This document shows positions 38,950-46,457 of a stretch of DNA of 64,000 bases, in pieces. Under the pieces are notes generated by a model. The model did no database searches. It was not told where the DNA came from and saw nothing but the letters and a program-made list of their open reading frames with translations. The number at the start of each line of letters is the position of its first letter. Position 1 is the first letter of the stretch. Made by a program: the position numbers and the translations under genes. Source of the stretch: Cognatundibacterium crateris. GTDB lineage: Bacteria; Pseudomonadota; Gammaproteobacteria; Burkholderiales; Burkholderiaceae_D. The DNA lies in NCBI RefSeq assembly GCF_010078235.1, contig NZ_JAABOS010000010.1:62001-126000 (forward strand), read 5' to 3'.

Positions 38950-39465
38950 TTACGCGAAGTGGATCTGTTTCAGCATCATTAATGCAGCGTCGAGTAAGCA
39001 GATGATGAGCAGGCTAAGGCTGAGGAAATGTAAGGCGTGCAGCAAGTTCAAGTGATGCTGACGTGGCGTGATGCTGGTTGTTTGCGCGCAGAACAACAGA
39101 AAACTCAGAAGGCAAGTTAGCAGACAATTTAGCAGGAAAAAAAAGGTGATCAGGGCTTGCAGGCCTGGCGCAAGGTGTTTGCTGTGTACGATGAACAGCA
39201 GGGCTGGCATCATCACCGCGTAATACAGCATATTCTGCCTGACACAGCGCAGCTGGACTGAGCGGCTTTGTTTGCATAGCAGAGTACTGCTAAGGATGAA
39301 GAGCAGCAGCAAAGCGGTCAGCGCCGCCAATGGCTGATCCGGTAGCGCAAGCGCGAGTGGTGACAGCAGTATGAAACAAGCTGCACAGCGGCGTTTTTCA
39401 ACACTGGCAGACGCAGACCATGAGGAAAAAAGCGCGGATTCAACATCAGATTGATGTAGCAACAT
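38950..39465 (-). CDS. Hypothetical membrane protein of the DapA-like operon
   Basis: A 171-residue inner-membrane protein with four predicted helices (about 28-60 as two helices, 80-98, 103-130 and 143-170) rich in Leu, Ala and Phe, and a Cys in several of them. No family recognised. AGGAG stands 8-9 nt before the ATG. It begins 21 bp after the DapA-like gene and is followed after 12 bp by another hypothetical gene, suggesting one transcript. Confidence 0.62.
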   Translation of the reverse strand: MLLHQSDVESALFSSWSASASVEKRRCAACFILLSPLALALPDQPLAALTALLLLFILSSTLLCKQSRSVQLRCVRQNMLYYAVMMPALLFIVHSKHLAPGLQALITFFFLLNCLLTCLLSFLLFCAQTTSITPRQHHLNLLHALHFLSLSLLIICLLDAALMMLKQIHFA

Positions 39466-39486
39466 AGTGAACTCTCCTGCCCGGTA

Positions 39487-40437
39487 TCACACTACACAGC
39501 TGGGAAAAACCAAGTTAGTCCCGCGCTTTGCCGGGCTGATACCAGTCAGCTGCGGCGCCGGAATTTGCATGACCTTTCCCAGTTCCCTGGCCAGGTATTG
39601 TTTGCCGCTCGCTGACATCGGTGTCATCGGCAGACGGAATTCTTCTTTAGCCATGCCTAGCAAAGATAAGGCGGCTTTCAGCGGTGCGGGATTAGGTTCG
39701 CAATGTAATAAGCGGATCAGCGGAAACAATTGGTGAAACAGGATTAATGAGCGTGCTGTTTCACCTTGTCTGATCATGGCATACAGAGCGCAAAACAGGT
39801 CAGGGCGGATATGTGCCGCTGCCGAAATGGCGCCATGGCCACCGATAGAAAGAAAATCACTCAACAGGTGATCATCGCCACACATTAAGCGCAATGGCGA
39901 TGTACGCAAAATTCTGGCTGCCTGCTCAAGCCGGCCGGAACAGTCCTTCATACCGATAATTTGTGGACAATCACTCAGTGCACTCAAGGTACTGGTTTCA
40001 ATGTGTACGCCGGTACGTGCAGGTATGTTATACAGCACTATCGGCTGTTCAGTGGCTTCGCATAATGCACGGAAATGCAGGGCAATTCCTTCCTGTGACG
40101 GACGCACATAAGCGGGAGCAGAAATCAGATAGGCGTCGGGAGGGGTACCGAATTTTTCCAGACGCGTCAGTTTTTCTGCGACACGCTGGGTGTAACTGCC
40201 ACCTATGCCCATCATGACGGGAAAACCGACCGGAACGACATCCTGTACTGCGGCCAGTATCTGGGCTTTTTCCCCCTCCGACAACATAGACGCTTCACCG
40301 GTCGAGCCGCAGACCACTAAGCCACTCACGCCGGCAGAAAAATAATGGCCTGCCAGTTTTTGTAAGGCCGGAACATCGACTTCAGCACCGGAAATGGGCG
40401 TAATTAAGGGTATCCAGATACCTTGCATTTGTTTCAT
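39487..40437 (-). CDS. DapA-like dihydrodipicolinate synthase / N-acetylneuraminate lyase family protein
   Basis: A (beta/alpha)8 Schiff-base aldolase of 316 residues. Lys164 in IIGMKDCSG is the catalytic lysine; YNIPARTG supplies Tyr136 and the carboxylate-binding Arg141; GSTGEAS (45-51) matches the GTTGE loop with Ser for the first Thr. GGDDHL near 194 also fits. It may be the lysine-pathway enzyme (dapA), but the partner genes are unknown and the Ser substitution and long C-terminal tail (SPAKRGTNLVFPSCVV) make a paralogue with another aldol substrate equally possible. AAGGA lies 9 nt before the ATG at 40437; a start two codons earlier is too close to the ribosome site. Confidence 0.85.
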   Translation of the reverse strand: MKQMQGIWIPLITPISGAEVDVPALQKLAGHYFSAGVSGLVVCGSTGEASMLSEGEKAQILAAVQDVVPVGFPVMMGIGGSYTQRVAEKLTRLEKFGTPPDAYLISAPAYVRPSQEGIALHFRALCEATEQPIVLYNIPARTGVHIETSTLSALSDCPQIIGMKDCSGRLEQAARILRTSPLRLMCGDDHLLSDFLSIGGHGAISAAAHIRPDLFCALYAMIRQGETARSLILFHQLFPLIRLLHCEPNPAPLKAALSLLGMAKEEFRLPMTPMSASGKQYLARELGKVMQIPAPQLTGISPAKRGTNLVFPSCVV

Positions 40438-40493
40438 AGTCATTTTTCCTTTTGTCTGCCAGTGGTCTGTTACTTGTGTTTTTTCGTCAGGCC

Positions 40494-40820
40494 CTAATAT
40501 CTCTCAACAAAAATCTGTGAAATTTTTCCGAATTCAGCACTGGGCAATTCACGCATTAAGAGCGGAAAAAACATCTTGAGATTAACTTCGCTACTGATCA
40601 GAAATCGGGTAGCGCAACCATGATCCGCAGTTTGGGTACGCAGATAATTCAGCTGCTGCCCGCATAGCTGTATCAATAGCGCGCGCAGCCTTTGCTGGTT
40701 GCACTGTGCAACAACAATTTGCGTCAGATAAAGTGCTCTCTTTTTGCTATTCCTGCGCTGCATATGCGCCGCCGATGCTGGCAGTTGCAGATCAGGCATA
40801 GTGCTGGCTGGTGCTTGCAT
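40494..40820 (-). CDS. Hypothetical protein
   Basis: A basic, predicted cytosolic protein of 108 residues with no recognised domain. It is rich in Gln, Arg and Leu in the middle (LTQIVVAQCNQQRLRALLIQ) and ends KISQIFVERY. AGGAG stands 6 nt before the ATG, which supports translation. It lies 57 bp upstream of the DapA-like gene in the same direction and may start that operon. Confidence 0.55.
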   Translation of the reverse strand: MQAPASTMPDLQLPASAAHMQRRNSKKRALYLTQIVVAQCNQQRLRALLIQLCGQQLNYLRTQTADHGCATRFLISSEVNLKMFFPLLMRELPSAEFGKISQIFVERY

Positions 40821-41050
40821 ACATGACTCCTGTGAACGGGTGATGCTGACAAGAGAACGATATGCAAATTCATATAAAAATTGGCTAAAAACCAGCAGGT
40901 GAGATATAAAGCTTTTGTTAAGGCTGGCTTCAACAAATCTGTGGGTTCAGGTGTAACTGGACAGTGCTGTTTCTGGTCGGTTCTGATTTGAGTACCTGAT
41001 TCCAAACCGCATCCCAGCCTATCATCTACGCAATAAGGAAACCAATACAA

Positions 41051-42046
41051 ATGCGCTATCTGATGCTGAGTAAGAAAAATATATTGCAACTGTTGACCCT
41101 GTTGTTGACGCTGACTTGCCTGCTGCCGGGTGCACGCGCACAGCGCAGCGAGCAGGCGATTTCGCTGGATACTGGCAGCGGGATATTGCAAGCTAGCCTG
41201 ATACTTCCGGCACAGCCCAAGCCTGCGCCGGTCGTGCTCTTGATTTCCGGCTCAGGCCCGACCGACAGGGATGGCAATTCGCTGGGGCTGCCCGGTAAAA
41301 ACAATAGCTTGCGGCTGGTGGCTGAGCAATTGGCAGATGCGGGTTTTGCCACCGTGCGTTACGACAAACGTGGTGTGGCCGCCAGTCTGGCGGCGGGTAG
41401 TACGGAATCTGCGTTACGGTTTGAAAACTATGTCGATGATGCAGCCGCCTGGCTCGCGTATTTGAAGGCAGATACCAGGTTTTCTAAGGTCGCTGTGATG
41501 GGGCATAGTGAGGGCGCTTCTATCGCCGTGCTGGCAGCGCAAAAGCAGGCTGTGCATGCGCTGGTGGCGATCGCAGGCGTTGCGCAAAATCCAGCTGATG
41601 TTATTCGTTTGCAGTTACAGGCCAGTGGCATGCCTGCTGACTTGCTGGCGCAGGCGAACGAGGCACTCAGCAGTCTGAAGGAAGGCAAGACCGTGTCCGA
41701 TACACCGGCGGCCTTGGCAGCATTATTCCGACCCAGTGTGCAGCCGTTTTTGATTTCCTGGTTCCGCTATACCCCGGCACAGGAAATGGCACGTTTGCAG
41801 TTGCCAGTGCTGATTGTGCAGGGCGATCATGATATCCAGGTCGGCACCGAACAGGCGCAGGCACTGAAAGCCGCTTTACCTGCTGCGCGACTGGAAATCA
41901 TCGGCGGCATGAATCATGTGCTCAAGCTGGCGCCGGCTGAGCGCGCCGCTAATATCGCCACTTATATGAATCCGGAATTGCCACTCGCACCGCGCCTGCT
42001 GCCGGTGCTAAAAGATTTTCTGAATCCGCTCATGGCGCCTCATTGA
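41051..42046 (+). CDS. Secreted alpha/beta hydrolase (serine esterase/dienelactone-like)
   Basis: A 331-residue hydrolase of unknown substrate. A signal peptide (hydrophobic ILQLLTLLLTLTCLLPGARA) indicates export. The fold is clear: oxyanion region VVLLISGSGPTDRDGNS, VRYDKRGVAAS, nucleophile elbow GHSEGAS (S153), acid IVQGDHDIQV and catalytic His in IGGMNHVLK. The GSGPxDRDGN start is seen in a group of bacterial hydrolases annotated as alpha/beta fold or serine aminopeptidase S33. It is transcribed alone. Confidence 0.9.
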   Translation: MRYLMLSKKNILQLLTLLLTLTCLLPGARAQRSEQAISLDTGSGILQASLILPAQPKPAPVVLLISGSGPTDRDGNSLGLPGKNNSLRLVAEQLADAGFATVRYDKRGVAASLAAGSTESALRFENYVDDAAAWLAYLKADTRFSKVAVMGHSEGASIAVLAAQKQAVHALVAIAGVAQNPADVIRLQLQASGMPADLLAQANEALSSLKEGKTVSDTPAALAALFRPSVQPFLISWFRYTPAQEMARLQLPVLIVQGDHDIQVGTEQAQALKAALPAARLEIIGGMNHVLKLAPAERAANIATYMNPELPLAPRLLPVLKDFLNPLMAPH

Positions 42047-42179
42047 GCTGGAGCCAGCTATTGCACTGCAATGTAAGTTTCCTGAAATTTGCAACATTCC
42101 TGATTGCTAAAGCGCGCTGATCACCTTAGTATTGTTGCTACAAAAATGTGCATTTCCATACGGAAAAACAGGAGGCAGC

Positions 42180-43004
42180 ATGAGCGACCAGGCACAGGGC
42201 AGAGGCGGCGACAGCGCGCCGCCGGATATTCGTACTATCATCGATAAAGAGTCTCCGTTTCCACCGGTGCGCCGGGTCGGGATGTTCAGGGCGCTACGCT
42301 GGTTACAAGCTGGCTGGCAGGATTTTCGTGCCTCGGGGGCGACCAGTATTTTCTACGGCATTTGCTTCGCACTTATGGGCATGGTGCTGAAGCTGGTGCT
42401 GCACAATGCACCCGAATATGTATCGGCACTCAGCTGTGGATTTTTACTGATCGGTCCCTTGCTGGCGCTGGGTTTATACGACATCAGCCGCCGTATGGAA
42501 AATCAGCGTTCAGGCTTGCTCGGCAGTGTGTTTTCTATGCGCGGCCGCTGGAGCAATATCGGCGTACTGGCGCTGGTATTGGCCGTCATCATGATGGTCT
42601 GGGCGCGCGCCTCGCTGGTGATTTTTGCACTGTTCTATAACAAGGGCATGCCCAGCATGCAAAGCTTTCTGAGCCAGTTATTCTCGCTCGACCACCTGGA
42701 GTTTGTACTGGTCTATGCCTGCATAGGCGCGGTATTCGCCAGCATCGTATTTGCGATTTCCTGGGTCTCGATACCGCTGATGCTGGACCGCGATACCGAT
42801 GCGATTACCGCCATGATTATCAGCTGCGTCTCGCTGTTCATCAATGTACCGGCCTGCCTGTTCTGGGGGCTCTGCATCGTGGCGGCCGTGGTGATAGGCA
42901 TGATGAGCTGGAATCTGGGACTGATCATCCTGATACCGGTCATCGGCCATGCCACCTGGCACGCCTACAAGGATGTGGTTGGTTACCCCGGTGAGCGCAG
43001 CTAG
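42180..43004 (+). CDS. DUF2189-family membrane protein, 3' end at a mobile-element boundary
   Basis: An inner-membrane protein of 274 residues of the DUF2189 family, function unknown. An N-terminal hydrophilic stretch (about 1-50, with DIRTIIDKESPFPPVRRVG) is followed by six predicted helices; GPLLALGLYDISRRME is the typical loop. The C-terminal GHATWHAYKDVV is also conserved. AGGAGG precedes the ATG at 42180. The stop codon TAG lies inside the CTAG target site of the MITE-like element that follows, so the last residues may have been altered by insertion. Confidence 0.85.
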   Translation: MSDQAQGRGGDSAPPDIRTIIDKESPFPPVRRVGMFRALRWLQAGWQDFRASGATSIFYGICFALMGMVLKLVLHNAPEYVSALSCGFLLIGPLLALGLYDISRRMENQRSGLLGSVFSMRGRWSNIGVLALVLAVIMMVWARASLVIFALFYNKGMPSMQSFLSQLFSLDHLEFVLVYACIGAVFASIVFAISWVSIPLMLDRDTDAITAMIISCVSLFINVPACLFWGLCIVAAVVIGMMSWNLGLIILIPVIGHATWHAYKDVVGYPGERS

Positions 43005-43268
43005 GGCCTGTTAACATTTAAATTACGTGTGCGAAAGGGGTAAAACAGCTGCAGGGCTAGGCGCAGCCCGCGCAACAGTGTAATCACTGTCAGCGGGATG
43101 CAACAACGCCATGCGGCTGTTTTACCCCTTTCCCTCCGGGTTCAAGCCAAAACGCGTGCTGGACTGCGTTGCGTGTCTTGTCAGGGGCACCAGCCCTGAC
43201 GGCGACACACGCCTTGCCAGCCCACGTTTTGGCTTGAACGCATCTCGCAATTTAAATGTTAACAGGCC
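43005..43268. mobile_element. MITE-like non-autonomous element with perfect terminal inverted repeats
   Basis: A 264-bp element whose ends are perfect inverted repeats of 20 bp (GGCCTGTTAACATTTAAATT at 43005-43024 and its complement at 43249-43268), flanked on both sides by CTAG (43001-43004 and 43269-43272), probably the target duplication. Inside, further nested palindromes form two arms: AAAGGGGTAAAACAGC (43034-43049) pairs with 43116-43131, with a small ACAGTG/CACTGT hairpin within; and GTTCAAGCCAAAACG (43140-43154) pairs with 43225-43239, with inner GCGTGTC/GACACGC-like and TCAGGG/CCCTGA stems. No reading frame for a transposase exists. CTAG-type duplications are known for IS5-family transposons, so such an element elsewhere in the genome may be the source. 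Confidence 0.78.
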
Positions 43269-43303
43269 CTAGTTACACGCACTCCGGATTCGTGCCGGCA
43301 GCC

Positions 43304-43798
43304 TCAGTAAGGGCTGCCGTCTTTGTGGCTGAAGCGCCACTGGCCATCAATCATGCTCGCCTGTAAATCATCATCGGGATAGCTGACCTGATCGCCTGCA
43401 CTGCGGTCACCGACTTCCAGATACACCACATCCTGCTCACTCAGATTAATCAGCTGATGCGCATTACCGCTGCCAGCCTGGAAGCCCGCGCACATCCCCG
43501 GTGCCAGCTGGGTCAGGCCTTCATCTGTTTTCAGGCTGGGATGACCGCTGATGATGTAGATGAATTCATCCTGCAGCGAGTGAGCGTGACGTAAGGCCGA
43601 TATCGCACCCGGTGCCAGCCGCGTCAGATTCACGCCAAACTGATTCAAGCCAAACAGCGTCCCTAAAGGCTGCTTGCTGCGGCCTTCCATTAACAAAGAA
43701 AACTGTTCCGGGTACAGCGATTTGACGGTACGCAAAGGCGCACTGTCGGCGACAATGGCCAGGGGTAAGCCGGATGGCTGGTTTGCTGGTGTAGACAT
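43304..43798 (-). CDS. Cupin-domain protein
   Basis: A 164-residue single-domain cupin. The N-terminal part is extended; cupin motif 1 reads HAHSLQDEFIYIISGHP (metal-binding His pair and Glu) and motif 2 is seen in PGMCAGFQAGSGNAHQLIN (His). This fits small metal-binding cupins such as sugar-isomerase- or dioxygenase-like proteins, whose substrates are mostly unknown. AGGAG is 6 nt before the ATG. It is transcribed alone, leftward, next to the MITE-like element. Confidence 0.88.
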   Translation of the reverse strand: MSTPANQPSGLPLAIVADSAPLRTVKSLYPEQFSLLMEGRSKQPLGTLFGLNQFGVNLTRLAPGAISALRHAHSLQDEFIYIISGHPSLKTDEGLTQLAPGMCAGFQAGSGNAHQLINLSEQDVVYLEVGDRSAGDQVSYPDDDLQASMIDGQWRFSHKDGSPY

Positions 43799-43980
43799 AC
43801 GAGACTCCTGAGATACTTGATTTGTTTTCTGGACAATGCGACAGTTTAGGGGCTCTTTGTTTCCCGATTACAGTGATGACACTGCTGTGCGGGATACGCC
43901 CGACCTTGTAAGCGTTTTATCCTGTCGCCTCAAGAGGGTAAAACATTCTCTTTGAGGCGATTTCATTAAAAGGAAACAGG

Positions 43981-45063
43981 ATGATCAAAATCTTAGCACT
44001 CCTTAGCGCCCTTGTTTCAGCGACGGTGTTTGCGGCACAAGCTGAAGCGCCCGCCTTCAATCCCAGTCAGCTGAAAAGGACGGCCAGTGCAAAGCCAAAT
44101 GAAGTGCTGGTACTGGGGACGCCGCATTTTTCGACATTACCGGCCAGTTTTCAAGCCCGCTCTCTGCAGACGCTGATCAGCCGTCTGCAAGCCTGGCAGC
44201 CCAGTATCATCACCATTGAAGCGCTGTCCGGCAGCCAGTGTGACTATATGCGTCGCTATAGCGCACGATATGCCGACGCAGTGAAGTCCTATTGCTGGGA
44301 CACCACAGCGGCGCACAAGGCAACCGGACTCGATGTGCCTGAAGCGACAGCTGAAATGACGCGATTGCTTGCTGCCTGGCCGACGGCTCCCAGTGCGGAT
44401 CAGCGACGTTCGCTGGCTGCCGTATTTCTGGCTGCCGGTGAGCCAGTCTCTGCGCTGGTGCAATGGTTAAAGCTGCCTGCGGCCGAGCGGCGTGCGGGTA
44501 ACGGACTGGACCAGATACTTACTGAAAAACTTCAGGGCTTAGCTGAAAAGCGCAGTGAAAATACTTTGCTTGCCGCGCCGCTGGCGGTGCGCCTGGGGCT
44601 GGAGCGCGTCTATGCGATTGATGATCATACGGCGGATTCTGTTTCTGCAGATGAGGCAGACAATAAGGCTGCTGGCGACATCATGCAACGGCTATGGGAC
44701 AATCCTGCAACAGCCTGTCGACTAAAGCAGGACCAGGCACTGGAGTCCCGTTTAGATAGCGAGGAAGGCGTGCTGAATATGTACCGCGTATTGAACCGGC
44801 CCGACCAGGCCATGCTGGTGTACCGCAGTGACTTTGGCGCTGTATTGAAAGATCAGTCAGCCAGGCAATATGGCCGTACCTATGTCGCTTACTGGGAAAC
44901 ACGTAATCTGCGCATGGTATCGAATATCCGTGAGATTCTGGATCCATTGCCAGGACAGCGGGTGCTGAGCATAGTCGGTGCTTCTCATAAAGGATATGTT
45001 GAGGCTTACCTGCATATGATGCATGATGTGAAGATTAAAAGTGCGGCGGCTGTGTTGCGCTGA
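43981..45063 (+). CDS. DUF5694-family (TraB/GumN-like) secreted protein
   Basis: A 360-residue exported protein. A signal peptide (MIKILALLSALVSATVFAAQ) is followed by VLVLGTPHFSTLP and SIITIEALSGSQCDYMRRYS, then a late VLSIVGASHKGYVEAYL. The repeated GTPH...E and VGASHKG motifs match the EreA/TIKI/TraB-GumN fold group in which conserved His and Glu residues form a metal or catalytic site, and the closest named family is DUF5694. Its substrate is unknown. AGGAAACAGG precedes the ATG. Confidence 0.8.
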   Translation: MIKILALLSALVSATVFAAQAEAPAFNPSQLKRTASAKPNEVLVLGTPHFSTLPASFQARSLQTLISRLQAWQPSIITIEALSGSQCDYMRRYSARYADAVKSYCWDTTAAHKATGLDVPEATAEMTRLLAAWPTAPSADQRRSLAAVFLAAGEPVSALVQWLKLPAAERRAGNGLDQILTEKLQGLAEKRSENTLLAAPLAVRLGLERVYAIDDHTADSVSADEADNKAAGDIMQRLWDNPATACRLKQDQALESRLDSEEGVLNMYRVLNRPDQAMLVYRSDFGAVLKDQSARQYGRTYVAYWETRNLRMVSNIREILDPLPGQRVLSIVGASHKGYVEAYLHMMHDVKIKSAAAVLR

Positions 45064-45182
45064 CGTGCATACAGAATATTTAAGAAGATACGCATAGCCT
45101 AATAAGGCTACTGTGTTCAGCTCTCTCAAAATAATAAATCGTGCCTGTTGACTGGGCATACCTACTTTTTTTAGTTTATTGA

Positions 45183-45392
45183 GTGGCACTGATAAGTGCA
45201 TCATTTGCATATGCTGATGTAACTGGCAATGTTATGTCGATAGGTGGTACTTTGGTGCATGCTGATAAAGTCGTTGAATTGATGAATGCGCATGGTGGAT
45301 TAGACGCTAAATCAGTCCATACAATGACGGTTTTACAGCGCATCCTTTATTTGATCGTGAGGAAAGTTTTTCTTGGAAATATTATTGTTTAG
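45183..45392 (+). CDS. Doubtful short reading frame with signal-peptide-like start
   Basis: A possible 69-codon gene starting at GTG. The N-terminus (MALISASFAYADVTGN) looks like the end of a secretion signal, as if the true start were lost, and the rest (LVHADKVVELMNAHGGLDAK) has no family match. A stop codon directly precedes the GTG and no ribosome site is seen. It may be a remnant of a truncated gene. Its 3' end overlaps the convergent hypothetical gene by 11 bp. The surrounding 300 bases are AT-rich and hold nothing else. Confidence 0.25.
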   Translation: MALISASFAYADVTGNVMSIGGTLVHADKVVELMNAHGGLDAKSVHTMTVLQRILYLIVRKVFLGNIIV

Positions 45393-46215
45393 AATTCTTT
45401 AACCAGCTTTGATAGATATCATTTGCTTCCTGCATCGCCCTTTCTGCATCAACTTTACTCAGTTTATTTTGCAGCTGAAACAGATAGTCCTGACTATAAA
45501 TGCTAAATATTCCCATGTGATCGTCAATTTTCCGGATAGCAGCTGCGTATTTCAATGCCTGGTATGCGTTATTTTCAGTAATTCCGCTATTATCGGAAAA
45601 CTCTTTTTGCAAAGTAATCAGGCTTCCGTAAACTCCGTTATCTGCATTGCTGCTTAATTGCGAAATGGCTTGCTTTTTCCACTCTACAACCAGAGGATCA
45701 TCAGACCGATGACGTAGTGCAGATCGGTCGCCGAATGGGCCTAATTCCGCAAAACGTACGTCTGCACCTGATACGCCATTTTTTGCTGCAAAGGCTAAAT
45801 GATCAAGACGCGAAGTACGCATGCGTTCAGTCATGTTTTTACATACTTCGGCTTCATCATCCATTTCTTCCTCTGTCATCGACCGCGTATTCGGAAATGA
45901 AAAAAATGGAATCGTTCCAAGTTTTTCGAAATCGATACAATTCTGTACGAGAATAAATGCTGAATATGCATCTGCTGGTTTGCCTGTCGCTATGAGTTTG
46001 TCGACCTGCTCAGAAATTGGACTTATTTTTTTTGCGCTGCTGGGAAAACTTTTCTCAACCGGGTAAGGGGCCGCTTGGGAAGAAATGAGGTGCGCTGTTT
46101 TCGTATATGCTGGCGTAGAGCTTGTATCGTTTTCAGTGTCTGTACGATGAACGAATTGAATAATGAGGGTGAGTATAAAAATTAAAAAAAGCCCGAAAAA
46201 AAATTTTGACTTCAT
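45382..46215 (-). CDS. Hypothetical membrane-anchored or secreted protein
   Basis: A 277-residue protein with an N-terminal hydrophobic helix (FFFGLFLIFILTLIIQFVH) that acts as a signal anchor, a Ser/Thr-rich stalk and a soluble helical part. Recognisable are two Cys residues in NCIDFEKLG and AEVCKNMTERM, a ADVRFAELGPFGDRSALRH stretch and a final long helix with QEANDIYQSWL. I do not recognise the family; a Sel1-like or helical-repeat protein is possible. The coding sequence has lower GC and more AT-rich codons than the neighbours. No strong ribosome site is visible. Confidence 0.65.
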   Translation of the reverse strand: MKSKFFFGLFLIFILTLIIQFVHRTDTENDTSSTPAYTKTAHLISSQAAPYPVEKSFPSSAKKISPISEQVDKLIATGKPADAYSAFILVQNCIDFEKLGTIPFFSFPNTRSMTEEEMDDEAEVCKNMTERMRTSRLDHLAFAAKNGVSGADVRFAELGPFGDRSALRHRSDDPLVVEWKKQAISQLSSNADNGVYGSLITLQKEFSDNSGITENNAYQALKYAAAIRKIDDHMGIFSIYSQDYLFQLQNKLSKVDAERAMQEANDIYQSWLKNSKQ

Positions 46216-46390
46216 TTTTGGTTTTTATCTCTTGCTGACTCAGGCGAAACAATGGACAAGTACGCGCGAATAGCGAGCGCTGCGTTGTTCGATATAGTGT
46301 ATCTGCAAACCAGCGCAGCATCTAGTCCTGGATACATGGTGCGGAATTTTTTGAATTTGCGTCATTTTCCTTGAGAGTGATTTGAAACAG

Positions 46391-46423
46391 AAAAAAAGCC
46401 CGGTCATCGCAATGACCGGGCTT
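46391..46423 (-). terminator. Rho-independent terminator of the tricorn-like protease gene
   Basis: Minus-strand stem AAGCCCGGTCAT / ATGACCGGGCTT (12 bp, 4-nt loop) followed by seven T residues, 35 bp after the protease stop codon. Confidence 0.92.
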
Positions 46424-46457
46424 GTTGCTGATGCAGACTTAGCTTCTGGCAGCAGGT

